A DNA stretch of 64,000 bases from Membranipora membranacea (taxonomy: Eukaryota > Bryozoa > Gymnolaemata > Cheilostomatida > Membraniporidae), in NCBI GenBank assembly GCA_914767715.1, contig OU612068.1:16120001-16184000 (forward strand), read 5' to 3'. The notes beneath the pieces are model-generated. The model made no database searches. It was not told the DNA's origin and saw only the letters and a program-made list of their open reading frames with translations. The position numbers were made by a program, and so were the translations under genes. This document shows, in pieces, positions 24,301 through 37,517 of this stretch (its first letter is position 1; the number at the start of each line of letters is the position of its first letter).

Positions 24301-27300
24301 TGATCCTGCAGCTCCTGGTTGTCCAGCGGCTCCTGGTTGACCGGCGGCTCCAGTTTGTCCTGGTGCTCCTGCTTGTCCATCGAATCCTGGTGCTCCTGAT
24401 GATCCTGGTAGTCCAGCTGATCCTGGAGATCCTGGTTGTCCGGCAGCTCCTGGTTGACCTGGTGCACCTTGTGCTCCTGGTTGACCATCAAATCCTGGTG
24501 CTCCTGATGATCCTGGTTGTCCGGCAGATCCTGGTTGTCCTGGTGCACCTTGTGCTCCTGGTTGTCCATCAAATCCATTTAATCCTGCAGCTCCTGGTTG
24601 TCCAGCGGCTCCTGGTTGACCAGCAGCTCCAGTTTGTCCTGGTGCTCCTGTTTGTCCATCAAATCCTGGTGATCCAGCTGATCCTGGTTGTCCAGCGGCT
24701 CCTGGTTGTCCTGGTGCACCTTGTGCTCCTGGTTGTCCATCAAATCCTGGTGCTCCTGCGGCTCCCTGTTGTCCAACACCTGGTGCTCCTGGTTCTCCAG
24801 CAGCTCCTGGTTGTCCTGGTGCTCCTTGTGCTCCTGGTTGACCATCAAATCCTGGTGCTCCTGCGGCACCTTGTTGTCCAACACCTGGTGCTCCTGGTTG
24901 TCCAGCAGCTCCTGGTTGTCCTGGTGCACCTTGTGCTCCTGGTTGTCCATCAAATCCTGGTGCTCCTGGTGCACCCTGTTGACCAACACCTGGTTGTCCT
25001 GCAGCTCCTGGTTGTCCAGCAGCTCCTGGTTGTCCTGCTGATCCTGGGGATCCTGGTTGTCCTGGTGCACCTTGTGCTCCTGGTTGTCCATCAAATCCAT
25101 TTGATCCTGCAGCTCCTGGTTGTCCAGCGGCTCCTGGTTGTCCTGGTGCACCTTGTGCTCCTGGTTGTCCATCAAATCCTGGTGCTCCTGCAGCTCCTTG
25201 TTGTCCAACACCTGGTGCTCCTGGTTGTCCAGCAGCTCCTGGTTGTCCCGGTGCACCCTGTGCTCCAGGTTGTCCATCAAATCCTGGTGCTCCTGATGAT
25301 CCTGGTTGCCCAGCGGATCCTGGTTGTCCTGCTGATCCTGGGGATCCTGGTTGTCCTGGTGTACCTTGAGCTCCTGGTTGTCCATCAAATCCTGGTGCTC
25401 CTGCAGCTCCTTGTTGCCCAACACCTGGAGATCCTGGTTGTCCTGCAGCTCCTGGTTGTCCAGCGGCTCCTGGTTGTCCTGGTGCACCTTGTGCTCCTGG
25501 TTGTCCATCAAATCCTGGTGCTCCTGCGGCTCCTTGTTGTCCAACACCTGGTGCTCCTGGTTGTCCAGCGGCTCCTGGTTGTCCTGGTGCTCCTTGTTGT
25601 CCATCAAATCCTGGTGCTCCTGATGATCCTGGTTGTCCGGCTGATCCTGGGGATCCTGGTTGTCCTGGTGCACCCTGTGCTCCTGGTTGTCCATCGAATC
25701 CTGGTGCTCCTGATGATCCTGGTTGCCCAGCTGATCCTGGGGCGCCTGGTTGTCCTGGTGCGCCTTGTGCTCCTGGTTGTCCATCAAATCCTGGTGCTCC
25801 TGAAGCTCCTTGTTGTCCAACACCTGGTGCTCCTGGTTGTCCAGCAGCTCCTGGTTGTCCTTGTGCTCCTGGTTGTCCTGGTGCACCTTGTGCTCCTGGC
25901 TGGCCATCAAATCCTGGTGCTCCTGCGGCTCCTTGTTGTCCAACACCTGGTGCTCCTGGTTGTCCAGCGGCTCCTGGTTGTCCAGCGTCTCCAGGTTGTC
26001 CAGCAGCTCCTGGTTGTCCTGGTGCGCCTTGTGCTCCTGGTTGTCCATCAAATCCTGGTGCTCCTGCGGCTCCTTGTTGTCCAACACCTGGAGATCCTGG
26101 TTGTCCTGCAGCTCCTGGTTGTCCAGCGGCTCCTGGTTGTCCTGGTGCTCCTTGTGCTCCTGGTTGTCCATCGAATCCAGGTGCTCCTGAAGTTCCTTGT
26201 TGTCCAACGCCTGGTGCTCCTGGTTGTCCAGCAGCTCCTGGTTGTCCTGGTGCACCTTGTGCTCCTGGTTGTCCATCAAATCCTGGTGCTCCTGATGATC
26301 CTGGCTGCCCTGCAGATCCTGGTTGTCCTGCAGATCCTGGTTGTCCTGAAGATCCTGGAGATCCCGGTTGTCCTGGTGCACCTTGTGCTCCTGGTTGTCC
26401 GTCAAATCCTGGTGCTCCTGCAGCTCCTTGTTGTCCAACACCTGGTGCTCCTGGTTGTCCAGCAGCTCCTGGCTGTCCTGGTGCTCCTTGTGCTCCCGGT
26501 TGCCCATCAAATCCGGGTGATCCTGCGGATCCTGGTTGTCCAGCGGCTCCTGGTTGTCCTGGTGCACCTTGTGCTCCTGGTTGTCCATCAAATCCTGGTG
26601 CTCCTGAAGCTCCTTGTTGTCCAACACCTGGTGCTCCTGGTGTTCCAGCAGCTCCTGGTTGTCCTGGTGCACCTTGTGCTCCTGGTTGTCCATCAAATCC
26701 TGGTGCTCCTGATGATCCTGGTTGCCCTGCAGATCCTGGTTGTCCTGCAGATCCTGGTTGTCCTGCAGATCCTGGAGATCCTGGTTGTCCTGGTGCACCT
26801 TGTGCTCCTGGTTGTCCATCGAATCCTGGTGCTCCTGGTGCGCCTTGTTGTCCAACACCTGGTGCTCCTGGTTGTCCAGCAGCTCCTGGTTGTCCTGGGG
26901 CTCCTTGTGCTCCTGGCTGGCCATCAAATCCTGCTGATCCTGGTTGTCCTGCAGCTCCTTGAGATCCAGGTTGTCCTGCGGCTCCTGGTTGTCCAACACC
27001 TGGTGCTCCTGGTTGCCCATCAGCTCCTGGTTGTCCTGGTGCACCTTGTGCTCCTGGTTGTCCATCAAATCCTGGTGCTCCTGATGATCCTGGCTGCCCT
27101 GCAGATCCGGGAGATCCTGGTGCTCCTTGTGCTCCTGGTTGTCCATCAAATCCTGGTGCTCCTGGTGCACCCTGTTGTCCAACTCCTGGTGCTCCTGGTT
27201 GCCCATCAGCTCCTGGTTGTCCCTGTGCTCCTGGTTGTCCATCAAATCCTGGTGCTCCTGGTGCACCTTGTTGTCCAACACCTGGTTGTCCTGGTTGTCC

Positions 27301-27842
27301 ATCAGCTCCTGGTTGTCCTGGTGCTCCTTGAGCTCCTGGTTGTCCATCGAATCCGGGTGCTCCTGGAGAGCCTGGTTGTCCTGGTGAGCCAGATGAGCCC
27401 TGTGCTCCTGGTTGACCATCAGATCCTGGTGATCCTTGTTGTCCAACACCTGGTGCTCCATCGATACCTGGTGGTCCTGGCACTCCTGGTTGTCCTGAGG
27501 GTCCTTGTGGTCCTGGCTGTCCATCAAAACCTGGTGATCCTGGATTTCCTGGTTCTCCTGGGAATCCTTGTGGACCTGCTGGTCCAGCATTACCTGGTTG
27601 TCCTGGTGTTCCTGGGACTCCATCGTTACCATGGTTACCATCTGTTCCAGGTTGTCCATCGAAACCTGGAGCTCCAACGCCATGAACACCTGTTGCTCCT
27701 GTGGCTCCAATAAATCCACCTCTTCCTGGTGGACCGGCTGGGCCTGTGGCTCCTGGTCGACCAGCGTCACCTCTGTCTCCCTTAAGACCTCTGAGACCTG
27801 GGATTCCTGGAATTCCTTGTGGTCCAGCGGGGCAGTTACAAC
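18343..27842 (-). CDS. Collagen gene 1, exon 4: entire triple helix in one 9.5-kb exon
   Basis: Uninterrupted coding exon of 9,500 bases (two bases plus 3,165 codons and the stop). The acceptor GAAG/GT at 27843 puts the exon in phase 1, completing a Gly codon before CNCPAG. The open frame continues upstream to 27936, but that part is intron: its apparent Met start lacks a signal and a membrane anchor. Confidence 0.9.
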
Positions 27843-28891
27843 CTTCAAAAAGATCAGAATTTAGTTTTAAGGTCTCAATAGTACAGAACACAATATGAAA
27901 ACAATCCAGCATGATGCCCCTAAGGCTGAGGAACAAGTTACCTCTGTTTCAAATCTTGTTAACAGCGAAAAAATAGAGAGAGCCCATCACCTGATATCCT
28001 CTCACATCACACAGGATCGCAGCGTTCCCTGATTCTCAATCATCGCAACAAATTAATCTAGTCATGAAACATATCATTGATACACTGACTCACAAACTTC
28101 AAAAGTCTGTAAAGATTGAGACATGATCAACAGAGTAGTTTGCTTTGTTGTTAGTCTTGGCAGTGGATTACTTCAGTCAAAATTAAGTAAGATTGAGTAT
28201 GCAGGAACCATCTTTGGTTCTCTTGTGAATCAGTGTATATTTCCAGTAAAGGCATACACATTTATTTATGGGAGTTTCATTGTATAATATAATTATTGAT
28301 ATCCTAGTGCACTCACCTCCGTAATTTGGACCAACACCAGCTCCAGCTGGGAGACCATAGTTTACATTATTAGCCTGTCTTCTCTGTCTGGTAGCTTGTG
28401 GTGTCTCTAATACTGTTACTCGGGATTTCAGATCAATATTCTCAGTCTATAATGTGGAAAGTTAGACATAGAAATGTTTATATCTCATTGATTAATGACC
28501 TAATTTTTTTGTGTTCTTAGGATTAACCATGACAGCTACCTCTACCTATTCTTGACTCTCACTCTATGAGCTCCTGCAAATGATTCTTCAAATATTTGCA
28601 GAATCATTTGCAGGTTTTATGTTACAATGCAGCTGCCACAATAAAATCAAAATTTAGGTTTATTATCTGCAAAGAAATTCTTCAGTCTTATCAAGACATT
28701 CATACCTGAAGGCTGTTGATCCTTGATGTTTGGTTGTCAATTTTGTTCATCAGATGAACACCGAAGATAACTCCAGCGGTTGTGATTGTGATCATGAGAC
28801 CAGTGATAGCAATAACTCCTAGTCCTGAGACTGCTTGAGTTCTTCGCTCCTCCTTGTGAGTAAAACCGGCATACTCCAAATCCCCCTTCAT
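18343..28891 (-). CDS. Giant membrane-anchored fibre-type collagen, gene 1 (3,271 aa)
   Basis: Structural matrix protein. Coding exons 28706-28891, 28317-28446 and 18343-27842 join in frame (phases 0 and 1). Residues 1-20 are a basic cytosolic tail ([15 protein letters not shown]). Residues 21-47 form one hydrophobic helix ([20 protein letters not shown]). Then come an NQT sequon, a heptad-like stretch and a furin-type RQRR at residues 82-85. After a Cys-x-Cys (CNCPAG) follow about 3,100 residues of Gly-X-Y. The start of the helix holds [13 protein letters not shown], including an RGD. The body repeats [16 protein letters not shown] variants with Gly-Val-Gly interruptions. The tail is GPIRIV followed by a Gly-rich GGGGYSGQR. 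There is no fibrillar C-propeptide or C-terminal Cys. The type II membrane layout with a convertase site resembles nematode cuticle collagens, but those are about ten times smaller. The ATG at 28891 was chosen because it is conserved with gene 2. Likely cuticle or extracellular-sheath collagen; exact tissue unknown. Confidence 0.92.
28317..28446 (-). CDS. Collagen gene 1, exon 3: linker with RQRR cleavage site
   Basis: Encodes [14 protein letters not shown], which continues a heptad pattern from the end of exon 2. Then come [10 protein letters not shown] with a consensus proprotein-convertase site and a Gly/Pro-rich hinge ending NYG. Acceptor TATAG, donor GTGAGT; phase 0 in, 1 out. Confidence 0.85.
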
Positions 28892-28899
28892 ATTATATT
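28706..28899 (-). CDS. Collagen gene 1, exon 2: start codon and transmembrane anchor
   Basis: Acceptor TTTTCAG at 28900, eight bases of 5' UTR, then ATG at 28889-28891. The 62 codons include the membrane helix and [12 protein letters not shown], ending at CAG/GTATGA. 46 of its first 52 residues are identical or similar to gene 2. Confidence 0.88.
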
Positions 28900-29250
28900 C
28901 TGAAAATGAAACAAATTTCAGAATAAGTATTTGCGATATTGGAGGAAATAGAGAACTGTCAAGCTGCTGGAAACAACAAATGTACAATGTATAAAAGCGT
29001 AAAATGTAAGCATCCAACATAAGAAAACAAAACACAATTTCCATCACTAACAGAAGTTTCAGCATTATTAAAAAATAAGAACTGTAGGTTCATGATCAAA
29101 TTTCTTTCAGAAAGTATAGCAGGAGTTGTTTCATTTTGCTTGATTTTGAATTCTCAATCTATCTTCATGTGTATATAAATAATCAAAGCTTTTAAATTGA
29201 AAATATAAAACGAGACTGTGATAGCTGGTTAGAGAATGTAGTTTACTCAC

Positions 29251-29298
29251 CTGTGGTGTACTAGTAGTAGTGCACCTGTGAACCAAATGTGGGATTCT
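29251..29298 (-). other. Collagen gene 1, non-coding first exon (predicted)
   Basis: Lies between the TATA box at 29323-29330 and a strong CACAG/GTGAGTAAAC donor at 29251. The transcription start is placed about 30 bases downstream of the TATA box and is approximate. Confidence 0.6.
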
Positions 29299-29322
29299 GA
29301 TTTCTCTTCTGCTCCCTCTCTC

Positions 29323-29330
29323 TTTTTATA
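29323..29330 (-). promoter_or_regulatory. TATA box of collagen gene 1
   Basis: GGGTATAAAAAG on the minus strand, preceded by a GC-richer GGAGAGG element. It is correctly placed for a start near 29298 and followed by the non-coding exon. Confidence 0.7.
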
Positions 29331-32320
29331 CCCTCTCCAGGCTCAAACCAACCCAGCAACAGATGGAGACATCTGATTGGATAACGATATGATGAATTAA
29401 AATTAAAGACAGTTTAATAATATAATCATAATCATGGATTAGATATACCAAAGATAAGCCTTGCCACAAATTACCCTATTGCCACAAATCCCACCTTGCA
29501 TCTAGGTAATAAATCAGTAGTTTTAGAAGTTACCTCCCAGTAATACATCCAAAATGTATTTCCAGGTCTTTACCTCACCTCCACCCAATCCTCTCATATA
29601 GATTATCCTAAACATTAAAAATAATCATGTGTGCTATTAGGGTAATCTCTAATTAATGGAGAGTATGTTACCAGCAACAGGGTGTATTCCGTTCTATCTT
29701 TCTCAAGTGCCAGGTTGGTGAGATGGTACATTCATTCTTATTCGCATTATGTAGGCTAGATGGTCTTGTCTGGCAGACTTGAATCCAATTTTTTGTATTT
29801 TTTATCTTCTAAATCTGGAAACACTTACATAGTTAATGATGCCTTCAGAAATTTCCAAATTTTCACTTATACCTAATATTTGATGATTGCAGAGCAATTA
29901 CATTCGCTGCTAATTTTATGTCACTGTAATTAGCGGTAATGGACTTACATTAACGATTAGAGTTTTAAGGTATTTTGAGGTGAAGACCATCATCTCAGGG
30001 ATCAGATAAGCTGCTTACGTTGCCCATTTAACAGCCCACTCTTGGAATGAAATACTAACTCATGGAAAAATATTGTTTCCGTTGACAATATTCGCAGATA
30101 TAAACTTTTCACCTTATAACAATGCGGTTGAAGCAAAACAAAAACACACATACCATGCCCAACTTCCTCATCTGTCAAATCACAATTGATTGTCACTCAT
30201 ATGACATGACATATGACATGACACATGACATGACGTATGACATACAAGTGACAATCTATAACACTTGGCTGTCAATGCAGAAACAGGGACTTTTCAATTT
30301 GAGTGAGATAATGAAGATAGATTTGTATAATATAGTTGTGGTTCAAGCCTTAGCTCACCCATGATGAGCGTCTATCTATGTTTTGTTCGGGGTGGTAGTT
30401 GCGATCTCTCGTTGTGATATTTGAGCACAAGTTATAGGAAGGAAACAATTCCGTTCTCTAAAAACCATACAGATCACCTCCCTTACGACAACTGAAAAGT
30501 TTCGCCACCTATTAATGGCTGCTGCCTTCAAACAATGAGTACTTTTGCAAAATTTGACAATGATTGAAATATCTACCACAATTTATGTGATTCAACACTC
30601 ATGTCAAGGATTTTACGACTAAAACCTGATCGTTGGTAGATTTTGTTGGAAATAGCCGGGTCTACCATGAAAGTATAGTTGAGTGTTTAGAGATCAAAAT
30701 TATTGACCATAATTGTTTCCTCTGGAAACACAACATGGGAATTGCAAAACAATAATTTTTCTTGTTGAGTGAAAGCCTGTAAGATGGATGGGGTTTTTGT
30801 GCATCAGTGGTCACATGATCCGCAATTGTGGAAGTAACCAAATCGAACAAAGTGACATTCTGAAACCAGGTAATTTTCAGCACCGCCCAAGTTAAACACG
30901 ATAGTGGTGAATAGTATGTCAATTAATCAGAATCATATATTATAATAGTGACACACATGATAACATTAGGTTGTTATTTGTGGTGAGGAGTCGCTGTAAG
31001 AAGAAAAAAGGTTCGCTGAATTTCACACAGTGTTTCACCATGGAGTTAACTTCTTGGTTTCGCGCAGCTCATATCATATCCATATCGATACTTGTGACAT
31101 CATAGTTATAATGAAAAGATGGTTGGAGTTTAAATTTGCTCTCCTTTCACTACAATGTGCTAGCAACAATCAAGCATTTTTTGATGAAATTGTGTTTGTT
31201 ACCTTTTACAAATAACAGAGTAGTGTGGTATGCCATGACTCCACTTATTCTCAATGATATCACACTGATAAACATGGTTATAATGGAATCAGAAGTTGTA
31301 CTCTTACCGAGTAAGCGTATTTGAAGAGAAAGTACATAATATGATGCAATCGCAATTTACAACTTTCATTTCATTTATTTGCTGGCGATAAATCTTGCTA
31401 TGAACAGTTGCTTGGTATTCATACCATCTCAGGGTTAGGAAACAATAGGGCGCTACATTAAAAAAGTTGTGGATCATTCTAATTATTTGTATAATTAATA
31501 TCTGTGTTATAATTACATACCACATCACTATAAGATGTAATAAAAGCTGTTCAGATGGTATTAATTAATTATGGTGCTCTTTTTCCCACACATGATCTCT
31601 TGACACGATTGGAATGAAGAATTATGCAAAATTTGTTTAATAGTAATTAGGGATAAGCACTATAAATTCTAATTGAAGATTTATAAAATTTCCACTCACT
31701 AACATAGTAATCTATATGAATTCAGCATAATCGCCTTAAAATGAACATAATTCTGTAACGGCAGATATTTTGACCGCCATTCCATTTTCCACCTGATTTC
31801 AAACAGTTTCTTAAAATTGCATCAAAGCTCATTAATTAGGATCAATTAACAAAATTTCCATGTTAATCCTAACTGACCACAATGTTCAAACTAGCTTGAA
31901 GCAAAATTCTTCATAAATCAAGCAGATGTTATGTTTATTATTTATGTTAATCATTATAATAATGCTGGCAGCCTGTGTCTAGTATACCAAAAAACCTCCC
32001 TTTCTATCTTTGACATGTTTCACGGCTAGCCTTGGGTATTAGATCAACACCAGTGATTTGCAGAATCAAAGATGGCAATGTATTCATAGTCAAGAATTTG
32101 GGCAGGCTGGTTGCTGGTATATATTTTCCATACTGGGCTTGGCTTACCCAGTATGAGATGTTTCAACATCAACATAAGAAATCAACCTACTACCTTACCA
32201 CCAAAACTTAACAGAATCCTGCACACAGCTCTCACCAGTCTACGTGGAATTGTCAAAGGAAACCTCAGACTGAGCGTTATGTTATTTTGGTTCACCAAGT
32301 TCATTGCTCCTCACCTGGAG
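29331..32320. other. Intergenic, upstream of collagen gene 1; no gene recognised
   Basis: AT-rich. It should include upstream regulatory DNA of gene 1. Open frames are short and without signatures. Confidence 0.5.
30199..30244. repeat. Short tandem repeat of ATGACATGAC type
   Basis: About five degenerate copies of a 10-base unit (ATATGACATGAC, ACATGACATG, GTATGACAT). Confidence 0.8.
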
Positions 32321-32438
32321 TAAGACCAAATTTGATCAAATTTTCCCGCATTCCAATCGTTCCCATTACATTGGTGTGTCTCCGGCGGCGGCTCAAAATT
32401 CTAAATGCAAGTAAATTGGATATTGCTAGATCTAGCCA
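32321..32438. mobile_element. MITE-like element, copy 2 (diverged)
   Basis: The right end TAAATTGGATATTGCTAGAT and the left end ATTTGATCAAATTTTCCCGC match the inverted ends of the family in degenerate form. Confidence 0.45.
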
Positions 32439-33771
32439 TGCTATTTTATTGCTTTACTGAAGAGGAAAAAATCGCTCGGGAAAGATATAATGGTGTATGG
32501 TAGTATAGCAATTACATGAACCTGTATCATTATGTAACATTATACTAAAACTATGGGCTCTTAAAAGTAAATGAATATATGAACAGATTCAGAACAACGA
32601 CTTTAGAGAAATAAACAGATCCGTTTGCCTAAATTTGAGATCCCCTTCCAGGCAAGCCGCGACCCGCCCCTTCCCAGAGCCTCGTCCCACCTCAATTACC
32701 GATGACTCAGCGTGATCAACATTTCATTACTTGAATTCCACATAAATTTGGGTATGGTGTTTGTCCAAATACTATTCAACCTGTTTGAACTGAACCGTTA
32801 TTTCTATTGGTTTTATTTTTTGCCTAATCATGGGGAGCCAGATGTCAAGAGTAAATATAAAGGAATGAAGATGGCATAACAAATTCCAAAGGACGTAATG
32901 TAAAACTTACATGTGTATCTATTGAATTTCCATTGAGGTACCTGATTCTTTGCATCTGGCATTTTTAAATGCAGATAATTCCTTTATCATTACTCGGTTT
33001 TCCTGTATTGACAATCTTAATTTTGAATGTGTGGCAAAAACGCTCTCATTTGTTCTGAGAAAAATAAAAGAACAGTGGGTAGATATTGAGCAACCCTGCT
33101 GCAGAAAATTCAACTCTGCATTCCATCAAGAATGTTCGGAACTTCTCAAATTAGACGCGAGAGAGATGGAGCGAATTAATGCAAGACTCATGTTGCCAAC
33201 ATAGTGATACCATGGAGTGAGCTAGCCCCTTGAAACATATATATGTTTGGGCATGTGCATAATTGGTCAGGGGAGTATTCACCAGGGATGACCCAGCAGC
33301 AGCATATATTGTAGGACTAGCTAATCTCAGTGTTCAACACCAAACCAGGTGGTGTTAGTGGCTGGATACCTTTTATCCTAAAGATAAAGCAGATTTATAT
33401 TAATGTTACCATCGGAGAGGGAGTTCATTGACTAGCCACTTTTTTATGGAGCCCTGTGATGCACCGTGTTTTCTCTTATCATCTGCTCCCACCTCTCATC
33501 TTTACTCCTACTCCATTCACTTTTACTCCTAATCCTATACATCAAAAGGTTCCAGTACCAGTAGTTACGGAAATCAATCTGTAAGCTCAATTGCATAACT
33601 GAGTACATGCACAGTTTTTGCTTGTAACACAGACCACATCCTAGCAACCAGTATTATTTGAAAATTGATGAACCGATAACCACCATCCTTAATAACCACT
33701 CTTTGCTAATAAACTTGTAAGCTAATAAACTTCTTTTTCCTGTTTTAATTTTTCAATCATCACCATACTGG

Positions 33772-33920
33772 GCTAGGCTTAGATCAAGTTTAATCCAAAT
33801 GCCTACACTCCAGTTGCTCCCATTCACTGTTCACGCTGCAGGCTTTGACTGTGGTGTGACCAATGGAGGGGGAGCACACCTCCAAATGCAGGCAAATTGT
33901 CCGAACTTGGTCTAGGCTAG
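33772..33920. mobile_element. MITE-like element, copy 3
   Basis: Ends are CTAGGCTTAGATCAAGTTTA on the left and, on the opposite strand, CTAGCCTAGACCAAGTTCGG. About 149 bp, non-coding, same family as the 9.6- and 35.1-kb copies. Confidence 0.6.
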
Positions 33921-34884
33921 GAATTTTCCAACATTTGGAGCTGAAAGGATGCAGCTCCATTGGCTGGATTTAACTTGTCCAGCCTGGCAGCGATGGAGAT
34001 GATTTAGGTTTGATAAATTAATATGTAATGAGAACCATTTTGAAAGTAATATTGTGGCTCTGAGGACCCTAATCAACTTACATATCTTCATTAAAACATC
34101 CTGTCTAATATTCAACATGTTAGGGGATTAAGGTCAGCTTTGACACATAAGCCTTATCAAATCACTTGATTTCTGGAAATTATAACAAATAATCATCAGA
34201 CGGTTTCTCCGATGCCCACGATAAATATGGCGATGTTGTTGGGTTCGGCTTCTTGTATTAAAACAGATGTGGAAGGAGGTCCCTTTCATCAGTCAGAAAA
34301 CTAAGTAAACTTCAAACATTATCTTACCACCAGTTTATCATAAATGGCAACAATTACGGCTCCACATCCAAACCAGCACGCACAGGACAATCAGTGCACC
34401 AAAGAAACCATGGCGATTGAGTATCTCTATAATTTCGCAGTGATTAATGCTGTAGGTGAAATCTACCGCAAGTAGACAAGATAATATCTCTAATCCCTAC
34501 CGTTTAGAATCCTGTCATGATAGGATTAATGCTGAGTAAATAACAATCATTTCTATCTTCTCTAGCCTACGCCTACATTAATAAAGTAGAGGATTAGATA
34601 AGATTAATCATTAAATATAGCTTAATCTGCCTAATCTGTTGTTTTCACCATTAGCTTGCCGACTGTGGGATGTAGAGTGAACGCCAACTCATGTTGAAAG
34701 GGGACATGATCAGCTTCGATTCAATCTAAACAGGCCCATTTTTCACATTTTTGACATTTCCAATTAATAATGATGTCATCGCGATGGGAACTCTGATATG
34801 TGATGAGAGATTTCACAAAACACTCATCGATGGTTGGAAGTGCTGGTATTATATTTTCACCCCTTTACATTTATTATCCATATG

Positions 34885-34945
34885 GGTACCACCCTGTGGC
34901 TATCGGTACCACCCTGTGGCATACAGGTACCATCCTGTGGGTAAT
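34885..34945. repeat. Three copies of a 20-base unit GGTACCACCCTGTGG
   Basis: The units start at 34885, 34905 and 34926. They encode a repeated Tyr-His-Pro in one frame, but no supported gene is present. Confidence 0.85.
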
Positions 34946-35114
34946 TTTGAGCAGAGGTATGAATTTGATACCCTGTTTTAATTTTTACAATATTGTTTGG
35001 CGAAGACGGTCGAGGGATTCAATTTACTGATGATTTTGGGTGGGGATGAAGACATTATATTGTGCTTCCATATATAATGAGTCAAATTGAGAGAAGATAA
35101 TGTGCCCCCCTTAG

Positions 35115-35239
35115 CTAGATCAAGCATAATCCAATTTGCCTGCATTTAGGGATTGAGCTGCCGGCAAAAGGCCAGCGGCTCACCGGTAGAGTGGGAATTA
35201 CCGGGCTGCGGGCCATTGGATCAAACTTGTTCTCCCTAG
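35115..35239. mobile_element. MITE-like element, copy 4
   Basis: Left end CTAGATCAAGCATAATCCAA, right end on the opposite strand GAACAAGTTTGATCCAATGG. This is the copy closest to the one in the NBN intron. Confidence 0.65.
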
Positions 35240-35571
35240 CCTTGTCACTGGTTTTGGTGGCCGTGTGACAAGGCTATGTTCTCCCCCTTAGCCAATATAC
35301 TAAGGTTAGACTCGCTGACTCAGCTTATATTATGACTTGCATGTTAACCATGTCAAACCCACTTACAGCCCATAAATGCACATACTTTGTTTACAGATTT
35401 CTCATTCTATTTAGTGATAATCCTCAGTCACATATTTCTTTTTATCACCCACCTGACCAGGCTTTGTGTATCATATTATGGTTTATCATGACTGTGTTCC
35501 TTTGGCCGGTAATCCTCAGGCGATGCGGATTTCAACAAAGCTAACCTCTATTTCATACTCTTTCCTCCGAT

Positions 35572-35611
35572 GACGGCAGTCTGCAGTAGAAGACGGCAGT
35601 CTGCAGTAGAA
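35572..35611. repeat. Perfect 20-base tandem duplication
   Basis: GACGGCAGTCTGCAGTAGAA occurs twice in direct succession, each with an internal CTGCAG palindrome. Confidence 0.95.
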
Positions 35612-37515
35612 ATGTTAGTATAATTAGATAAACGCTGATGTGTTTAACATCAGACTAGGTCATCATGATAAAACCAGAGCATGCCCGGCACACCATCTTT
35701 ATTTGCTAGGTCATGTGTGATGAAAAATGCGTAGTTCTTCAGAAACCAATGTCATCACAATTTGACGGCAATGAGACGAATATCACAACTGGTCTACCAT
35801 TGACAAAATTATGTTACAAAGTTTGGCCAGATATAATTGTATCGTATTCCAGCCTTGCCCCTGTTTTTGTTGTGATTGCATAATCGAAAACAAGGCCTTG
35901 GAGTGAGGTTCTACACAAGTTTTTTGCAAATGTTATTATTGTAGTGAAAACTGCCCCATGAATACATCACACTAATGTCCTGACCTCAAATTTGTGTTAA
36001 GTACAAAACTGGTACCTCAATCTGTCAATGTCACATAAATTCCAAATTTCATGTTTTCTCAGAAAAGTTGTCCATCCAAAGTTATCAAAACAATCAACAT
36101 TTTGCCTTGCATCTTGTAATTTTAATTCCCCTATATGATTCGCTTTGCTCTTTTCTTTTAATCAACCAATTAGATGTGTGGCGTTTTGGTCTTGCGCCCT
36201 GCTGGTTCTCAGGGACAATTTAATTCTTAATAAATGTAGAGTGAATGGAAAGTAGAAAATAGGAAATATCAAGTTCGCTGGCACAGCCAATATTCTCTTA
36301 TATTGTTATTTGTACTTGGCTACCTCAGTTTGGGGTCAAAGGGCTTAAAAACGCAGCAATAAATCCATATTAAATCCATACATCAATCACTTACACATTT
36401 TGGGTACAAAGCTCCTGCAAGCAGCTGGGATCACCCAAGGTGTTTTGAGTGACCCAAACTCGGATTATTGCATACAGCTGAAGCGATATATGTTAATCCA
36501 GTTTATGTTTCCATGGTTATTCATTGTAAGTGTCAAAACCAGTCAATGCTGTTCTGTTGCACCTTTTCCATGGAGGAAGATAAAGATATGGAATGATGCC
36601 TGTGGTTTTTACTGACTGTTTGGTCTAGGATGATAGCACTGGCTTGGGAGAGTTATACTATTTGATAATATTCTCAAAATATATCTCACTCTATGGAATA
36701 ATACCTTTAGCTTAAACCTTGCTAGGCTTTGTTTTGTATTACCCTAAAATAACAACTATGACGATAACTATCTATAACTATGTCTATATATTAATCTGTG
36801 TTTTCTCCCGAGTCGATTATCAACTTTTTGGTTTCACTCAATCAAAACTTTCAGACTTTCAGACTTAGGGCAGAGGTTAACTGGGACCTTTCTACCACAG
36901 GTGTGCATAGCAAAAATGTTTGATCCATTTTGTATGCATTTGGAGTTACTCCCACTCTAACATAATAACTCATGAAATGACACGCTGACAAGCTGAATGA
37001 CAGCCAGATAACATTACCTGAGGTCCCAGAAATGGGCCATATAGGCAGATATCTCTAACATGTACATTGTGTTGCATAGGCTGATATATATTCATGGATT
37101 AGAGGAACGTATCTTACCTTGAACAAACATAATACGCCAGTTTATGGATGATTGCTGGAAACAATTTCTCAGCTTTGATTGTTCCAAAAGTTTAATAATG
37201 CTACAGCTGACCCCTTGTAAACATTTGTCAAGTAGCTTGCCTGAGTTTTTATAGGTCGTTAATGCGGCGTCGGTCAATACATAATGTCAAAGCTGCCAGA
37301 ATTTTAGCTAGACCCAAATGCTGACACAAAGCTATTTTATACTGATGTATCTTCTCCACAAAAAGCTATACTGTGTTTTTTACCACTAATCCATGAAATC
37401 ATATCAATGGTTGCATAGGCTGACAGTATTTGGATTGTATGGGCTTGCGGGGTGTGAGTGCACAACTCCAACTAATGGATAGCAGGCTTGTAAATTACTG
37501 CCATCAACCCATTTT
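35612..37515. other. Intergenic; no gene recognised
   Basis: AT-rich sequence with short open frames only, none with a recognisable family motif. Confidence 0.5.
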
Positions 37516-37517
37516 TT

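Noticed and set aside
18343-27842. Bacterial or viral collagen-like contamination
   Set aside because: The repeat is joined in phase to spliced exons with TATA promoters and lies in line with a spliced nibrin gene and a LINE.
27843-27936. Met-Phe-Leu-Ser-Leu as a signal peptide start for collagen gene 1
   Set aside because: It is hydrophobic and tempting, but the acceptor at 27843 and the phase match to the RQRR exon make it intronic. An alternative promoter isoform is not excluded.
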